A stretch of DNA of 64,000 nt, taken from NCBI RefSeq assembly GCF_000379465.1, contig NZ_KB905382.1, forward strand, positions 62,001 through 126,000, given 5' to 3'. The first letter of the stretch is position 1. Every line of letters begins with the position of its first letter. The position numbers and the translations under genes were made by a program. The notes under the pieces were generated by a model that was not told where the DNA came from, made no database searches, and saw nothing but the letters and a program-made list of their open reading frames with translations. Positions 30,383-41,200 of this stretch are shown here, one piece after another. The stretch comes from Sciscionella marina DSM 45152 (GTDB lineage: Bacteria; Actinomycetota; Actinomycetes; Mycobacteriales; Pseudonocardiaceae).

Positions 30383-31407
30383 GCGGGCACCCCTGGAACA
30401 CTGGGCCGGCCTGGAAAGAAGTTCTCCACCGCCGTCCCGCCACCGCGTTCGGTGATCGTCCGGTGCACCCAGCTGCCCAGCGCCAGGTCGAGCACGCCGA
30501 GCCCGAACGGGGAGAAGATCGCCGGTTGCCCGGCCGGTCGCTCGATCCGCCCGGTGAGCAGTTCGGCCAGGGTGCCGTGCACGAACTCCCGGTTTCCGGT
30601 GCGCTGTTCGGTCAGGTGCAGCGAGGTGCGCTCGCGTACGGCGTGGTCGACATCGTCGGTGATGTTGAAGGCGCCGAGGATGAGCTCCGGGGCCAGATCG
30701 CGCAGCGAGACGTGCAGGACGACGGGGTTGTGCCGCAACAGTTCCGGGTCGTGGATGTGCGGGGTTCCGGCGACCGTGGCGAGCACGACGAGATCGCTCT
30801 GCGCGCACACCTGTTCGGCGCTGTCCGCGATCCGCACCTCACCGGCGCCGTCGGCCGCGCAGTCCGCGGCGAACCGGCGCGCGGCGTCCGCGCTGTGGTC
30901 GTAGAGCAGGAATTCCCCGAGCTGCCAGTTCAGATCGCGGAAGAACCGGCGGATGTTCTCCGCGATCAGTCCGGTTCCGATGAACCCGATGGTGCTCGCT
31001 TTCCGTTGCCCGGTAAGGGCTTCCGCGCCGAGCACGGCAGAGGCCGCGGTGCGCGAGGCGGAGATCACCGAGGCTTCGAGGCAGGCGAAGGGATAACCGG
31101 TCGTGCAGTCGTTGAGCAGCAGCGCGGCCGAGGCGCGCGGAATCCCGTTCGCGGTGTTGCCGGGGAAACTGGCGATCCACTTGATCCCGGCGACGTCGAA
31201 CTCGGCGCCCAGATAACCGGGAAGCGCGATGATCCGGTCCGATTCCCGGTGCGGGAACCGCAGGAAACTGCTGTGCGGCAACACGCTTTGCTGATCCTCG
31301 TGCGCGAGATAACCCGCGCGGATCACCTCGAGACAGCCCGGGCGGTCCGCCTCGATCTCGGCGGAGATCTCCGGGCCGCCGACGACGAGGAACGGTTTTT
31401 CGGTCAC
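30379..31407 (-). CDS. sbnB: SbnB-like N-(2-amino-2-carboxyethyl)-L-glutamate dehydrogenase
   Basis: 342 residues of the ornithine-cyclodeaminase/mu-crystallin family. Rossmann motif STIGFIGTGLIAENIRRFF near 140; substrate side seen in KWIASFPGNTANGIPRASA near 75, and VLHVSLRDLAPELI. In staphyloferrin B synthesis SbnB oxidatively cleaves the SbnA product with NAD, giving L-2,3-diaminopropionate, 2-oxoglutarate and NADH. The SbnA gene immediately upstream makes this specific call much stronger than family alone. It should supply an NRPS building block. Overlaps MbtH by ATGA. Confidence 0.85.
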   Translation of the reverse strand: MTEKPFLVVGGPEISAEIEADRPGCLEVIRAGYLAHEDQQSVLPHSSFLRFPHRESDRIIALPGYLGAEFDVAGIKWIASFPGNTANGIPRASAALLLNDCTTGYPFACLEASVISASRTAASAVLGAEALTGQRKASTIGFIGTGLIAENIRRFFRDLNWQLGEFLLYDHSADAARRFAADCAADGAGEVRIADSAEQVCAQSDLVVLATVAGTPHIHDPELLRHNPVVLHVSLRDLAPELILGAFNITDDVDHAVRERTSLHLTEQRTGNREFVHGTLAELLTGRIERPAGQPAIFSPFGLGVLDLALGSWVHRTITERGGGTAVENFFPGRPSVPGVPA

Positions 31408-31417
31408 AATGGCTCCT

Positions 31418-32398
31418 TCATGCGGATGGGGTCAATTCGAGGTGCGGGTCGAAGCCGAACTGCTCGCGCACCCAGGCGCGATCGTAGACGGTGTCGGCAT
31501 AGGCGCGGCCCCGATCGGCGCACAGGAAAGCAACGCTGGCCTGTTCTCCAGGACTGAAATACTCATTGAGCGCGGCGTACACGCTTCCGGTGGAACCGCC
31601 CGCGTGAATTCCGTGCGTGCGCAACAGTTCGTGGCAGCCGCGGATCGCGTCCTGTTCGCGCACCAGCATCACCTCGTCGACGAGGGCGTGCTCGCACAGC
31701 GGTGGGCGCATGCTCGAACCGAGCCCGGGCAGCCGCCGTTTTCCCGGTGTGTCCCCGAAAATGGCGGACCCCGAGGCATCGACGGCGATCACCTTCGCCT
31801 GCGGGAACTCCTGTTTCACCCGCAACGAGAGCCCGCTGATCGTGCCGCAGGTGCTCGTCCCGACGAACAGGTAGTCGAGCCGGTCGAGCTGTGCGCACAG
31901 TTCTCCGCCGGTGAGCCGGTAATGCGCGAACAGTGCGTCGAGGTTGGCGTACTGGTTCGGCCAGTACACCGGGTCGAGCTCGGTGCGCAGCCGCTGCACC
32001 GCGGCCAGCCGGGTGCTCAGGAATCCGCCGCTGGCATCGCGTTCGGTCACTTTCTCCACCCGGCGGCAGGTCTTGCGCAGAAAGCGTTCGGTCGTCGCGT
32101 TCACATTCGGATCGATCACCGGGATGAACTCGATGCCGAGCCGGGAGCAGAAGTTCGCCAGGGAGATCGCGAAATTCCCCGATGAGGACTCGACGATGGT
32201 GCTGTCCCTGGTGATTTCGCCGCGTTCGACGGCGGACTTCAGGATCCAGTACGCGGAACGGTCCTTGGAACTGCCGTTCGGATTCTCGTATTCGAGTTTG
32301 GCCCACAGGTCGAGCTCGTGCGAGAGGGCGACGACCGGGGTCTCGATCATCGCGGCACGCAACTCGGTGATCCCGCGCAGCAGCTGGCGATCGGTCAT
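31418..32398 (-). CDS. sbnA: SbnA-like N-(2-amino-2-carboxyethyl)-L-glutamate synthase
   Basis: 326 residues, PLP fold type II (cysteine-synthase family). The PLP lysine lies in ENPNGSSKDRSAYWIL near residue 45; cofactor-binding loops are ESSSGNFAISLANFC and VGTSTCGTISGLS. In the known pathway it joins O-phospho-L-serine and L-glutamate, and SbnB then releases L-2,3-diaminopropionate. Family features of SbnA rather than CysK include the SSSGN loop and the pairing with SbnB. Its start overlaps the SHMT-like gene by ATGA. Confidence 0.88.
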   Translation of the reverse strand: MTDRQLLRGITELRAAMIETPVVALSHELDLWAKLEYENPNGSSKDRSAYWILKSAVERGEITRDSTIVESSSGNFAISLANFCSRLGIEFIPVIDPNVNATTERFLRKTCRRVEKVTERDASGGFLSTRLAAVQRLRTELDPVYWPNQYANLDALFAHYRLTGGELCAQLDRLDYLFVGTSTCGTISGLSLRVKQEFPQAKVIAVDASGSAIFGDTPGKRRLPGLGSSMRPPLCEHALVDEVMLVREQDAIRGCHELLRTHGIHAGGSTGSVYAALNEYFSPGEQASVAFLCADRGRAYADTVYDRAWVREQFGFDPHLELTPSA

Positions 32399-33294
32399 GC
32401 GGACACGCTCCGTGGAGTGGCCGGACTGGGACTTATCGAGAAGAGGGGGAACTGCCGGGCGAGCCGCAGTACCTCGGCCCCGGTGGTGAACAGCGCCCCG
32501 GAGCCGCCGAGCCAGGTGTGGATGAGCGCGGCCAGCTGGCACATCTCGCCGGGCCCGAATCCGCGTCTGGTCACCGCGGCGGTGCCGAGCCGCAGGTGCG
32601 TACCGGCCGGTTCGGCGAGGATGTTCACCTCGGCGAGCCTGCGGGCGGCTGTTTCGGCGTCCTCGGTGACCAGATCGGTGAACGGCACCGCGGAGGAGCG
32701 GGCACAGTCGCGGCCGAGTGCGCGCAGCTGCTCGTCCAGGTGCGCGGCGTTGTCGAGCACGGCCCGTGCCGCCGCGATGCCCCGTTCCCCGGTCGCGGCG
32801 TCCAGGGCGCGGGCGATCCCGGCGAGCACCGGGGCGGGCACCTCGGGATGGTCCGCGTGCCCGCCGAGCACCAGGGTTGCCCGTGGGCCGCCGAGCGCGG
32901 AATCCATGGCCAGTACCGCGGTTCCGTTCTCGGGGAGCTCCGCGTTCCCGGTGAGCACCCCGAGCGCGGTGTCCGAGATGTCGGTGACGCTGATATCGGT
33001 GACGCTGCCTTCCCGCGCGGCCGCTTCGGCGGGTGTTGCCGAGGTGATCACCACCCGGCCGGTGCGGAATCCGCGCAGTGCCCGGTCTTTGGCGAGCTGT
33101 TCGATCCGGTCGGTGCTCGGGCCGACATAGGTCAGCGCGCCCATCGCGGCGCCGACACTGGATTCCAGCACGGATGCGGTCGTGGTGAGCGCGATGCTGC
33201 GTTCGGCGCGCTCCCATTCGGCGTACACCAGGCCGTGCAGTTCGGCGTCCTGGCTCGCCAGCAGCTCGGTTCCGGCGACGGGTACCCGCATCAT
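32395..33294 (-). CDS. SHMT-like protein lacking the PLP lysine
   Basis: 299 residues against about 420 for serine hydroxymethyltransferase. The ends are SHMT-like: QDAELHGLVYAEWERAERSI with TDRIEQLAKDRALRGF at the N-terminus, and LRLGTAAVTRRGFGPGEMCQ at the C-terminus (SHMT I-R-I-G-T-x-A-x-T-x-R-G-F). The middle is shortened, and the T-x-x-K-T-L-x-G-P-R block that holds the catalytic lysine reads AMDSALGGPRATLVL, with Ser for Lys. It therefore cannot form the usual internal aldimine. It is coupled by ATGA to the permease and to SbnA, so it is an integral cluster gene, perhaps a scaffold or a repurposed binding protein. A decayed gene is less likely because the frame is intact. Confidence 0.65.
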   Translation of the reverse strand: MMRVPVAGTELLASQDAELHGLVYAEWERAERSIALTTTASVLESSVGAAMGALTYVGPSTDRIEQLAKDRALRGFRTGRVVITSATPAEAAAREGSVTDISVTDISDTALGVLTGNAELPENGTAVLAMDSALGGPRATLVLGGHADHPEVPAPVLAGIARALDAATGERGIAAARAVLDNAAHLDEQLRALGRDCARSSAVPFTDLVTEDAETAARRLAEVNILAEPAGTHLRLGTAAVTRRGFGPGEMCQLAALIHTWLGGSGALFTTGAEVLRLARQFPLFSISPSPATPRSVSA

Positions 33295-34091
33295 CGCGCG
33301 ACCGCCGAACGGTAGGCCCGCGTGGTCAGCGGGGCGAAGATGGCCAGGAGCAGCACGGTCAGCAGTAGCGCCCAGGGGATCGGCGCGCTGCCGAACACGC
33401 TCATTCCGCGCAGTGCCGCGGATCCCGCGTTACCGAACAGATCCCGGCAGGCCGCGATGACCGCGCTGACCGGGTTCCACGCGCACACCGCCTGCAGCCA
33501 GCCGGGCAGTTTGCCGAGCGGGATGAACGCGTTGGACAGGAAGGTGATCGGCGCGACGATCACGAACGCGACCGGGGTGATCACCTCCGGGGAACGCAGC
33601 GCGAGGCCGAGCAGCGCGCCGAGCCAGGCCATGGTCAGGCCGAGCAGCGCGAGGATGCCGAACCCGGCGAGCACCGCGAGCACATTGGTGTGCACCCGCC
33701 AGCCGATGGCGAATCCGATCAGCGCCATCGCGGCCGCGGAAGTCAGGGACAGCAACAGATTCGAGGTGGTGCGCGCGATCATCACCGGCGCGGCGCCGAT
33801 CGGCAGCGAGCGGAACCGGTCCACGATCCCGCCCGCGAGATCGTCGGCCACCCCGAGGGCGGTCCCGGACACGTTCATCAGCATGGTCTGCGCGAGGATC
33901 CCGGCCATGAGGTAGTCCAGATAATCCACCCCGGGCACGGACATCGCGCTGCCGAACAGCACCCCGAAGATGACCACATAGGCCACCGGCATCATGGTGA
34001 GGCTGAGCAGTTTCTCCGGTATCCGCAACAGATGCCGGATGTGCCTGCCGAGCAGCGCACTGGTCTCCATCGCGAGTTCTCGCACGTTCAT
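33291..34091 (-). CDS. DrrB-type ABC-2 transporter permease
   Basis: 266 residues with six hydrophobic segments and the ABC-2 signature region DDLAGGIVDRFRSLPIGAAP, FVIVAPITFLSNAFIPL and LPGWLQAVCAWNPVSAVI. These match DrrB (daunorubicin exporter) permeases. It should pair with the ATPase encoded just upstream to export the NRPS product, giving self-protection. Overlaps ATPase and SHMT-like genes by ATGA. Confidence 0.9.
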   Translation of the reverse strand: MNVRELAMETSALLGRHIRHLLRIPEKLLSLTMMPVAYVVIFGVLFGSAMSVPGVDYLDYLMAGILAQTMLMNVSGTALGVADDLAGGIVDRFRSLPIGAAPVMIARTTSNLLLSLTSAAAMALIGFAIGWRVHTNVLAVLAGFGILALLGLTMAWLGALLGLALRSPEVITPVAFVIVAPITFLSNAFIPLGKLPGWLQAVCAWNPVSAVIAACRDLFGNAGSAALRGMSVFGSAPIPWALLLTVLLLAIFAPLTTRAYRSAVAR

Positions 34092-35056
34092 GCCGGGCTC
34101 CCCACCTTGTCCGTATTCACCGGGCTGTCCATGCCGCCGACGAGGGAGAGGAACACATCGTCGAGCGAGGGGCGGCTGGTGCCGAACTCGGCGACCTCGA
34201 TGCGTGCCTCGCGCAGCCGGCCGGTGACCTCGGCGAGGGTGTCGATGCCCTCGCGCGTGGCGAAGGAAATGGTGCCGGACTCCGGATCGAGCAACGGCCG
34301 CTCGGTGAACAGGGTTTCCAGAGTGTGCACCGCACTGTCCACATCGGATGGATCGGCGAGTGCGATGCGCAGCCGTTCCCCGCCGACGCGGCGTTTCAGC
34401 TCGGCCTGGGTTCCCTCGGCGATCACCGAACCTTCGCCGAGCACCGCGATCCGGTCCGCGAGCCGGTCGGCCTCTTCGAGGTACTGCGTGGTGAGCAGCA
34501 CCGTGGTGCCTTCGCGCACCTGTCCGGCGATGATGTCCCAGAGCACCTGTCTGCTCGCCGGATCGAGCCCGGTGGTCGGTTCGTCGAGGAACAACACCGC
34601 CGGCTCATCGACCAGGCTCGCCGCGAGGTCAACCCGGCGGCGCATCCCGCCCGAGTAGGTCTTCACCGGGCGGTCGGCCGCGGCACACAGATCGAACCGC
34701 TCGAGCAGTTCCCCGGCCCTGCGCAACGCGGCCCGCTTGCCCCGATGATGCAGCTGGCCGATCAGGGTGAGGTTCTCCCGGCCGGTGAGTCGTTCGTCCA
34801 CCGCGGCGTACTGCCCGGTGAGCCCGATGCGCATCCGTACCCGCTTCGGTTCGGCGCTCACCTCGTGCCCGGCGACGGTCGCCCGCCCGGAATCGGCGGG
34901 CAACAGCGTGGACAGAATGCGCACCACGGTGGTCTTTCCCGCACCGTTGGGCCCGAGCAGTCCCAGCACGGTGCCGGTCGGGACGTGCAGATCCACCCCG
35001 CGCAGGGCGTAACTGTCCCCGTACCGCTTGCACAGCGCCTCGGCGTGAATACTCAC
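34088..35056 (-). CDS. DrrA-type ABC transporter ATPase
   Basis: 322 residues from a GTG at 35056 behind GAGGTGACCAA. Walker A GPNGAGKTT near residue 41, DrrA-type Q-loop LTGQYAAVDERLTGREN, signature YSGGMRRR, Walker B AVLFLDEPTTGLD, and the long C-terminal DrrA extension ending RPSLDDVFLSLVGG. It energises the DrrB-like permease. It is the first gene of the leftward cluster operon and shares a 166-bp divergent promoter region with the NRPS genes. Confidence 0.93.
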   Translation of the reverse strand: MSIHAEALCKRYGDSYALRGVDLHVPTGTVLGLLGPNGAGKTTVVRILSTLLPADSGRATVAGHEVSAEPKRVRMRIGLTGQYAAVDERLTGRENLTLIGQLHHRGKRAALRRAGELLERFDLCAAADRPVKTYSGGMRRRVDLAASLVDEPAVLFLDEPTTGLDPASRQVLWDIIAGQVREGTTVLLTTQYLEEADRLADRIAVLGEGSVIAEGTQAELKRRVGGERLRIALADPSDVDSAVHTLETLFTERPLLDPESGTISFATREGIDTLAEVTGRLREARIEVAEFGTSRPSLDDVFLSLVGGMDSPVNTDKVGSPA

Positions 35057-35222
35057 TTGGTCACCTCGATAACTCTTCGACTGCCTCGACCATAAGGGCG
35101 ATTGCGCCGCCGGGGAGGCGGATCCGGGGCAGGGTTCCGGTTGCTGCAAGAACGTTGACCCCGGTACGGCCGGATCGGTGTCATGGCGAACAGGAATTGT
35201 CCGCGGACCGAGGGTGTGAAAG
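35057..35222. promoter_or_regulatory. Divergent promoter region of the biosynthetic cluster
   Basis: 166 bp between the exporter operon and the first NRPS gene. For the rightward direction TTGACC (35155-35160) and TGTCAT (35179-35184), 18 bases apart, are the best promoter-like pair. GAGG lies nine bases before the NRPS start. No clean palindrome or repeated SARP heptamer was found, so the regulator is unknown. Confidence 0.35.
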
Positions 35223-38200
35223 ATGGCCGATGGCGTACTGCCGCTGACCGACGCGCAGCGCGGAGTGTGGTTCGCGAACCGGCTTGATCCGGGGAATCCG
35301 AGCTATGCCGTCGCCGAGTGCGTGCGGATTCCCGGTGCGATCGACCTGGAATGCTTCGCACGGGCACTGCGCCGCACCGTGGCGGACATCGAGGTATTGC
35401 GCGGTTCGGTTGTCGAGGACACCGAGGGCGGCACTGTGTTGCGGGTCACCACGGAAATCGAGGATTTTCCCTTCGCATTCCTGGATCTGTCCGCGGAGAA
35501 CGATCCGGAACGGTCCGCGCGGGAGTGGATCGCGGACCTGCTCGATGAACCGGTCGACGTGACCAGCGCCCCGGCGTTCTCGTTCACCCTGCTGCGTCTC
35601 TCCGAAGCGGAATACCTGTGGGTGCAGCGTTATCACCACGTGTTGCTCGACGGGGTCGGCATGACTCTCGTACAGCGCAGGGTCGCCGAGGTCTACACCG
35701 CACTGGTGCGCGGGGAAACCGTTGCGGCGGCGGAATTCCCGCCGAGTGCCGCGCTCGCCGACGCCGAGCGCGCGTACCGGGAATCGCCGGAGTGCGCGCG
35801 GGACAGGGAATACTGGACCGGGCTGCTCGCCGACCGTCCGGAACCGGCGAGCGTCGCCGCGCAGGCCTCGGGCACCCCGGAGCGCTTGCTGCGCCGCACC
35901 ACGCATCTGGACCGGGCGGCGCTGGAGCGGGTGCACGCGGCCGCGCGGGAGATCGGAATCGCCTGGCCGAGCCTGCTCGTTGCCGGGTTCGGGCTCTACC
36001 TCGAGCGAGTCGGCGGTGGGCGCCCGGTCGTGCTCGGCCTTCCGGTCGCCGCGCGCGGGGCTAAACTCGGCACGGTTCCCGGTATGGCAACGAATATCGT
36101 GCCGCTGCGTCTGGAAACCGCTGCCGCGCAAGACATCGCAGGACTCGCCAAGCACACCGCCAAACGGCTGCGCGAGGCGGTCAAACACCAGCGGTACCGC
36201 TACGAGCAACTGCGCGCCGAACTCGGCCTGCTCGCCGGGGAACAGCGCCTGACCGGCCCGCAGGTGAACATCGTGCTGTTCGACTATGAGCTGGATTTCG
36301 CCGGGGTGCCCGCGGAGAGCCGCAACCTGGCCGGTGGCCCAGTGGACGAGCTCTCCCTTGTGCTCGACGCGCGCTGCCCGGACGGCGGACTGGACCTGAT
36401 CCTGGACGCGAACCCGGAACTGTTCACCGAAGCGGAACTGGACGCGTTCGCCGAGCGGCTGCGTTCGCTGTTCACCACCCTCACCGAAGTGCCGCCGGAG
36501 ACCATGACCGCCTCGTTTTCGGTGAGCACACCCGAGGAGTGCTCCCGGGTGCTCGAGGAATTCGCCTCGAAAGCCGTGGCGATCCCGGAAAGCACGCTCT
36601 ACGCGGAGTTCATCGCGCAGGCCGCGCGAACCCCGGACGCGCCCGCGGTGCGGCATGCGGGGCAGTGCCTCACCTATAGTGAACTCGCCTCGGCGGCGAA
36701 CCGGCTCGCGCGGGAACTGATCGCGCGCGGTATCGGGCCGGAGGACTTCGTCGCGGTGACCGTGCCCCGCTCGGCGCCCATGATGGTGGCGCTGCTCGGG
36801 GTGCTCGGCGCGGGCGCAGCCTACCTGCCCGTCGACCCGAACTATCCGGCGGAGCGGATCGAATACCTGCTCGCGGACGCGAAGCCGGTGCTGGCGCTGA
36901 GCACCGCGCGGGCCCGCAGCGTGCTGCCGGACTCGGCCGAGGTGCTGCTCCTCGACGAGTCCGATGTGACAGAGTCCGATAGGGAACCCGGCGAGGACTT
37001 CCCGGTGAGTGCCGCGGAACGGGTACGGCCGCTGTACCCGGAGCATCCGGCGTACGCGATCTATACCTCCGGATCGACCGGGAAACCCAAGGGTGTCGTG
37101 GTCGCCAACCGCAGCGCCGTGGATCTCGCCTGCTGGGCACGGAACACCTTCGGCGCCACGGGACTCGCCGAGGTGCTCGCTTCGACCTCGCTGAACTTCG
37201 ACGTCTCGGTTTTCGAGATGTTCGGGCCGCTGACCTGTGGCGGCTGCATCGAGATCGTGCGGGATCTGCTGGAGCTCGCCGAACGCGCCGAGCGGTCCTG
37301 GTCGGGCAGCCTGATCAGCGCGGTGCCCTCGGCGCTTTCCGCGGTGCTCGAACACGGCGAGGTGCGGCTGCGCGCCGAACAGGTGGTGCTGGCCGGGGAA
37401 GCGCTTCCCGGGTACCTGATGCACCGGATCGAGCGGGCCATTCCGGGCGCGCGGATCGCCAACATCTACGGCCCGACCGAGGCGACCGTGTACGCCGCGG
37501 CCTGGTACGGCGCTGTGCCGGATAGGGAGGGGCGAGCCGCGGAACCACCGATCGGCAAGCCGCTGCCCAATACCGGTGCCTACATCCTGGACGCGGCGCT
37601 GCGCCCGCTCCCGGTCGGCGTGACCGGGGAGCTCTACCTTGCCGGTCCCGGACTGGCTCGCGGTTATCTGGACAGGCGCGGGCTGAGCGCGCAGCGGTTC
37701 CTCGCCGATCCCTATGGCGACGGCACCCGGATGTACCGGACCGGGGATCTGGCGCGGTGGAACGAACACGGCGAGATCGTCTACCTCGGGCGTGCCGACG
37801 ACCAGATCAAGATCCGCGGGTTCCGGGTGGAACTGGGCGAGGTGGAAAGCACCCTCGCCGAAGCGGACGGGGTCGCCCAGGCGGCGGTCGTTTTCCGGGA
37901 CGGGCGCATCGCCGGATACGTGGTTCCCCTTGCCGGGCAAGGCATCGACCCCGCCGGGCTGCGCACCGGGATCGCCGGGCGGCTGCCCGACTACATGGTG
38001 CCCTCGGCGATCGTGGTGCTGGATGCCCTGCCGCTCAACGCGAACGGGAAGCTCGACCGCAAGCGCCTGCCGGATCCGGAGTTCGGCGCCGAACAGGGCC
38101 GGGCCGCGCGTACCGAGAACGAGCGGATCGCCTGCCGGATCGCGGCCGAGGTGCTGGGCCTCGACGAGGTCTCGCCGGAACGGAATTTCTTCTCCCTCGG

Positions 38201-41200
38201 CGGGGACAGCATCATCGCGATCCAGTTCGTCAACCGCGCCCGTTCCGCCGGACTGGACCTCGGGCCCCGGCAGGTGTTCGAACACAAGACGATCGAACGC
38301 ATCGCCGAATCCGCGGGCCGTCTGGAAACCGAGGCCGCACACGACGAATCGGCCGGACCGGTCCCACTGACCCCGATCATGCGCCGGCTCGTGGAACGCA
38401 CCGGGCCGACGGCGGGTTACAACCAGTCGGTGTTGATCGAGGCCCCGGCCGGGATGCGCGCGGCCGAGGTCCCCGCGCTGGTGCAACGGCTGCTCGACCG
38501 GCACGACGCGTTCCGGATCCGGGTTCGCGCCGGACAGGCCGAGATACTGGAATCCGGCGCGGTGCCCGCACGAGTGCAGACCGCGGATTCCGCGGATGTG
38601 GTCGCGCTCGCCGAACAGGCAAGGGCCCGACTCGATCCGGAACAGGCGCGGCTGCTCGAGGTCGTGGTCCTCGAAGGCGCCCCGTTGCAAGTGCTGTTCG
38701 TGGCGCACCACTACGCCGTGGACGGGGTGTCCTGGCGCATTCTGCTTTCCGAGCTCACCGAACCGAGCCCGGTCCCGGTCGGATTCCGGAGCTGGGCGCA
38801 GCGGCTCGCCGAACGCGAGGTCCGGGGGGAACTGCCGTACTGGCGCGCGCAACTGGCCGGTCCCACGGCCGCGGCGCCCACCGGCCAGGGGGAGAGCAGG
38901 CACCGGTTCCGGTTCCCCGCGGAGCTGACCGCGACCTTGCTCGACCGGTTGCCCGCGCAGTGGTACGCGGGCGTGGACGAACTCCTGCTCGCCGCGCTGC
39001 ACCGGGCGTTGCCCGCGATCGGTGTGGCGACCGGGGAACTGCCGCTGCTCGTGGACCTGGAACGGCACGGCAGGCAGGACGAGGACCTCGGCCGCACGGT
39101 CGGCTGGCTGACCAGCATGCACCCGGTCCGGCTCGAGCCCTGCGGGGATCCGCTGACCACGGTGCGCACGGTCAAGGAGGCGATGCGGTCCACACCGGGC
39201 GATGGGCACGGCTACGGCCTGCTGCGCTACCGGGACGGGGAACTGGCCGAGTCCCCGCGGCCCTGGCTCGCGTTCAATTACCTCGGGAGTCTCGCGCTCA
39301 CCGACCGCGGCTGGACACTGGCCGAGGCGGGAGTGCTCCCCGGTGCGCAACCAGGGTTGACAGCCGAGCACGCGCTGGTGGTGAACGCCTTTCTGGACGG
39401 TGAACAGCTGGTCGCCGAACTGGAACTGCACGGGGCCAGCGCGGAACGGCTTGCCGCGGCCTGGCAGGCGGAACTGGCCACGCTCGCCGAAGCGGCCCGC
39501 CCCGGGCAGTGCACTGGAACCCCGAGCGCCAGGACCCCGAGCGATTTCCCGTACGCCACGCTGAACCAGCACGAGGTGGATGTCCTGGAGGACACCGCGG
39601 GCGATCTGGTGGACGCGGTCCTGCCCACCCCGCTGGCCGCCGGGCTGGTGTTCCACGCGCTCTACGAGCAGGACACCGAGGACGTCTACACCGTGCAGGT
39701 GTGCTTCGAGCTGAGCGGGGAGCTCGACGAGGAACGGCTGCGTGCCGCGGCGCAGCGGCTGCTCGACCGGCACGACGCGCTGCGTTCCGGCTTCGCCACC
39801 GAGGGGATGCGGGAACCGGTCCGGTTCATCGTTTCCGGCCGGGAACTGCCCTGGACGAGCATCGATGCGTCCACAATGGACAGCGCCGCGGTCGAGGAAC
39901 TGCTCACCCGGTGGCGCACCGAACGATTCGACCTCGCCCGCCCGCCGCTGCTGCGCTTCGACCTGCTGCGGTTCGGCGCGGACCGGTACCGGCTGGTGTT
40001 CACCCACCACCACACGCTGCTCGACGGCTGGTCGCTTCCGGTGCTCGGAGCCGAACTTTTCGCCCTGTACAGTGGTGCGGAACCGGCCGAGACCGCCGGA
40101 CACGAGCCCTACGCGCGCTGGCTGGCGAACGCGGACCGTGCGGCAGCCGAACAGGCCTGGGCGGCCTATCTCGAAGGGCTGCGCGGGCCGAGCCTGCTCG
40201 CCCGAGGTGAACCGGATGCGGCGCCGAGCTCGATCCGGGCGCAGCTGCCCATCGAGGACCTACAGGAGCGCGCCCGCGAACGCGGCATCACGCTGAACAG
40301 CCTGATGCAGACCGCGTGGGCGCTGGTGCTCGGCACGTTCACCGCGAGCGAGGATGTGGTGTTCGGGGCGACCGTTTCCGGGCGGCCGGCCGAACTTCCC
40401 GGCGTGGAGCGGATGGTCGGCCTGTTCATCAACACCGTCCCGGTGCGCGCCCGGGTGCACCCGCAGCGTTCCCTTGCCGAGACCGCGCGCCTGATGCAGG
40501 ACGAGCAGACCGCGCTGCGCGAACATCAGCACCTGGGGCTGTCCGCGATCCAGCGGGCGAGCGGGCAGGAAACCCTGTTCGATTCGCTGCTCGTGTTCGA
40601 GAACTACCCGCTGGACCACGCGGAATTCACCCCGGACGGCGCGGACTTCGCGGTCACCGGGGTGCACGGCAGCGATGCCACGCACTACCCGGTGACCCTG
40701 AACATCACCCCCGGACAGCAGCTGGAGATCCGCCTCGATCACCGGGACGGCGCGGTGGACCGCCCGCTGGCCGAGGCGCTGCTCGCGGCGTTCACCCGGG
40801 TGCTCAGCGGCGAACTCGATCTGCCCGCCGGGCGCCTGCGGCCCGCCTCCGGCCGGTTGCTCGCCGGGGAATCGCGCGAGCTGCCGCGCATCACGCTGCC
40901 CGCGCTGTTCGCGCAGCAGGCGGCCGAGACACCCGAGGCGACGGCGCTCTTACTCCCGGAAAACCAGCACAGTGGAGAGGAGCGGTACAGCTATAGGGAA
41001 TTCGAGGACCGGGTCGCCCGGCTCGCGGGCCGGATCGCGGCGCGCGGGGTCGCTCGCGGGGACCGGGTCGCGGTCGCGGTGCCGCGCTCGGTCGAACTGG
41101 TCGCCGCGCTGTACGCGGTGCAGCGGCTCGGCGCGGCCTATGTGCCCATCGATCCGGATTACCCGGCCGAGCGCATCGAGTTCATGCTCGGGGACTGCGC

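Noticed and set aside
35181-40103. 1,640-residue open frame on the minus strand across NRPS 1
   Set aside because: It shadows the NRPS frame in GC-rich codons. The translation is rich in Arg, Gly, His and Gln and shows no domain; NRPS motifs on the plus strand are unambiguous.
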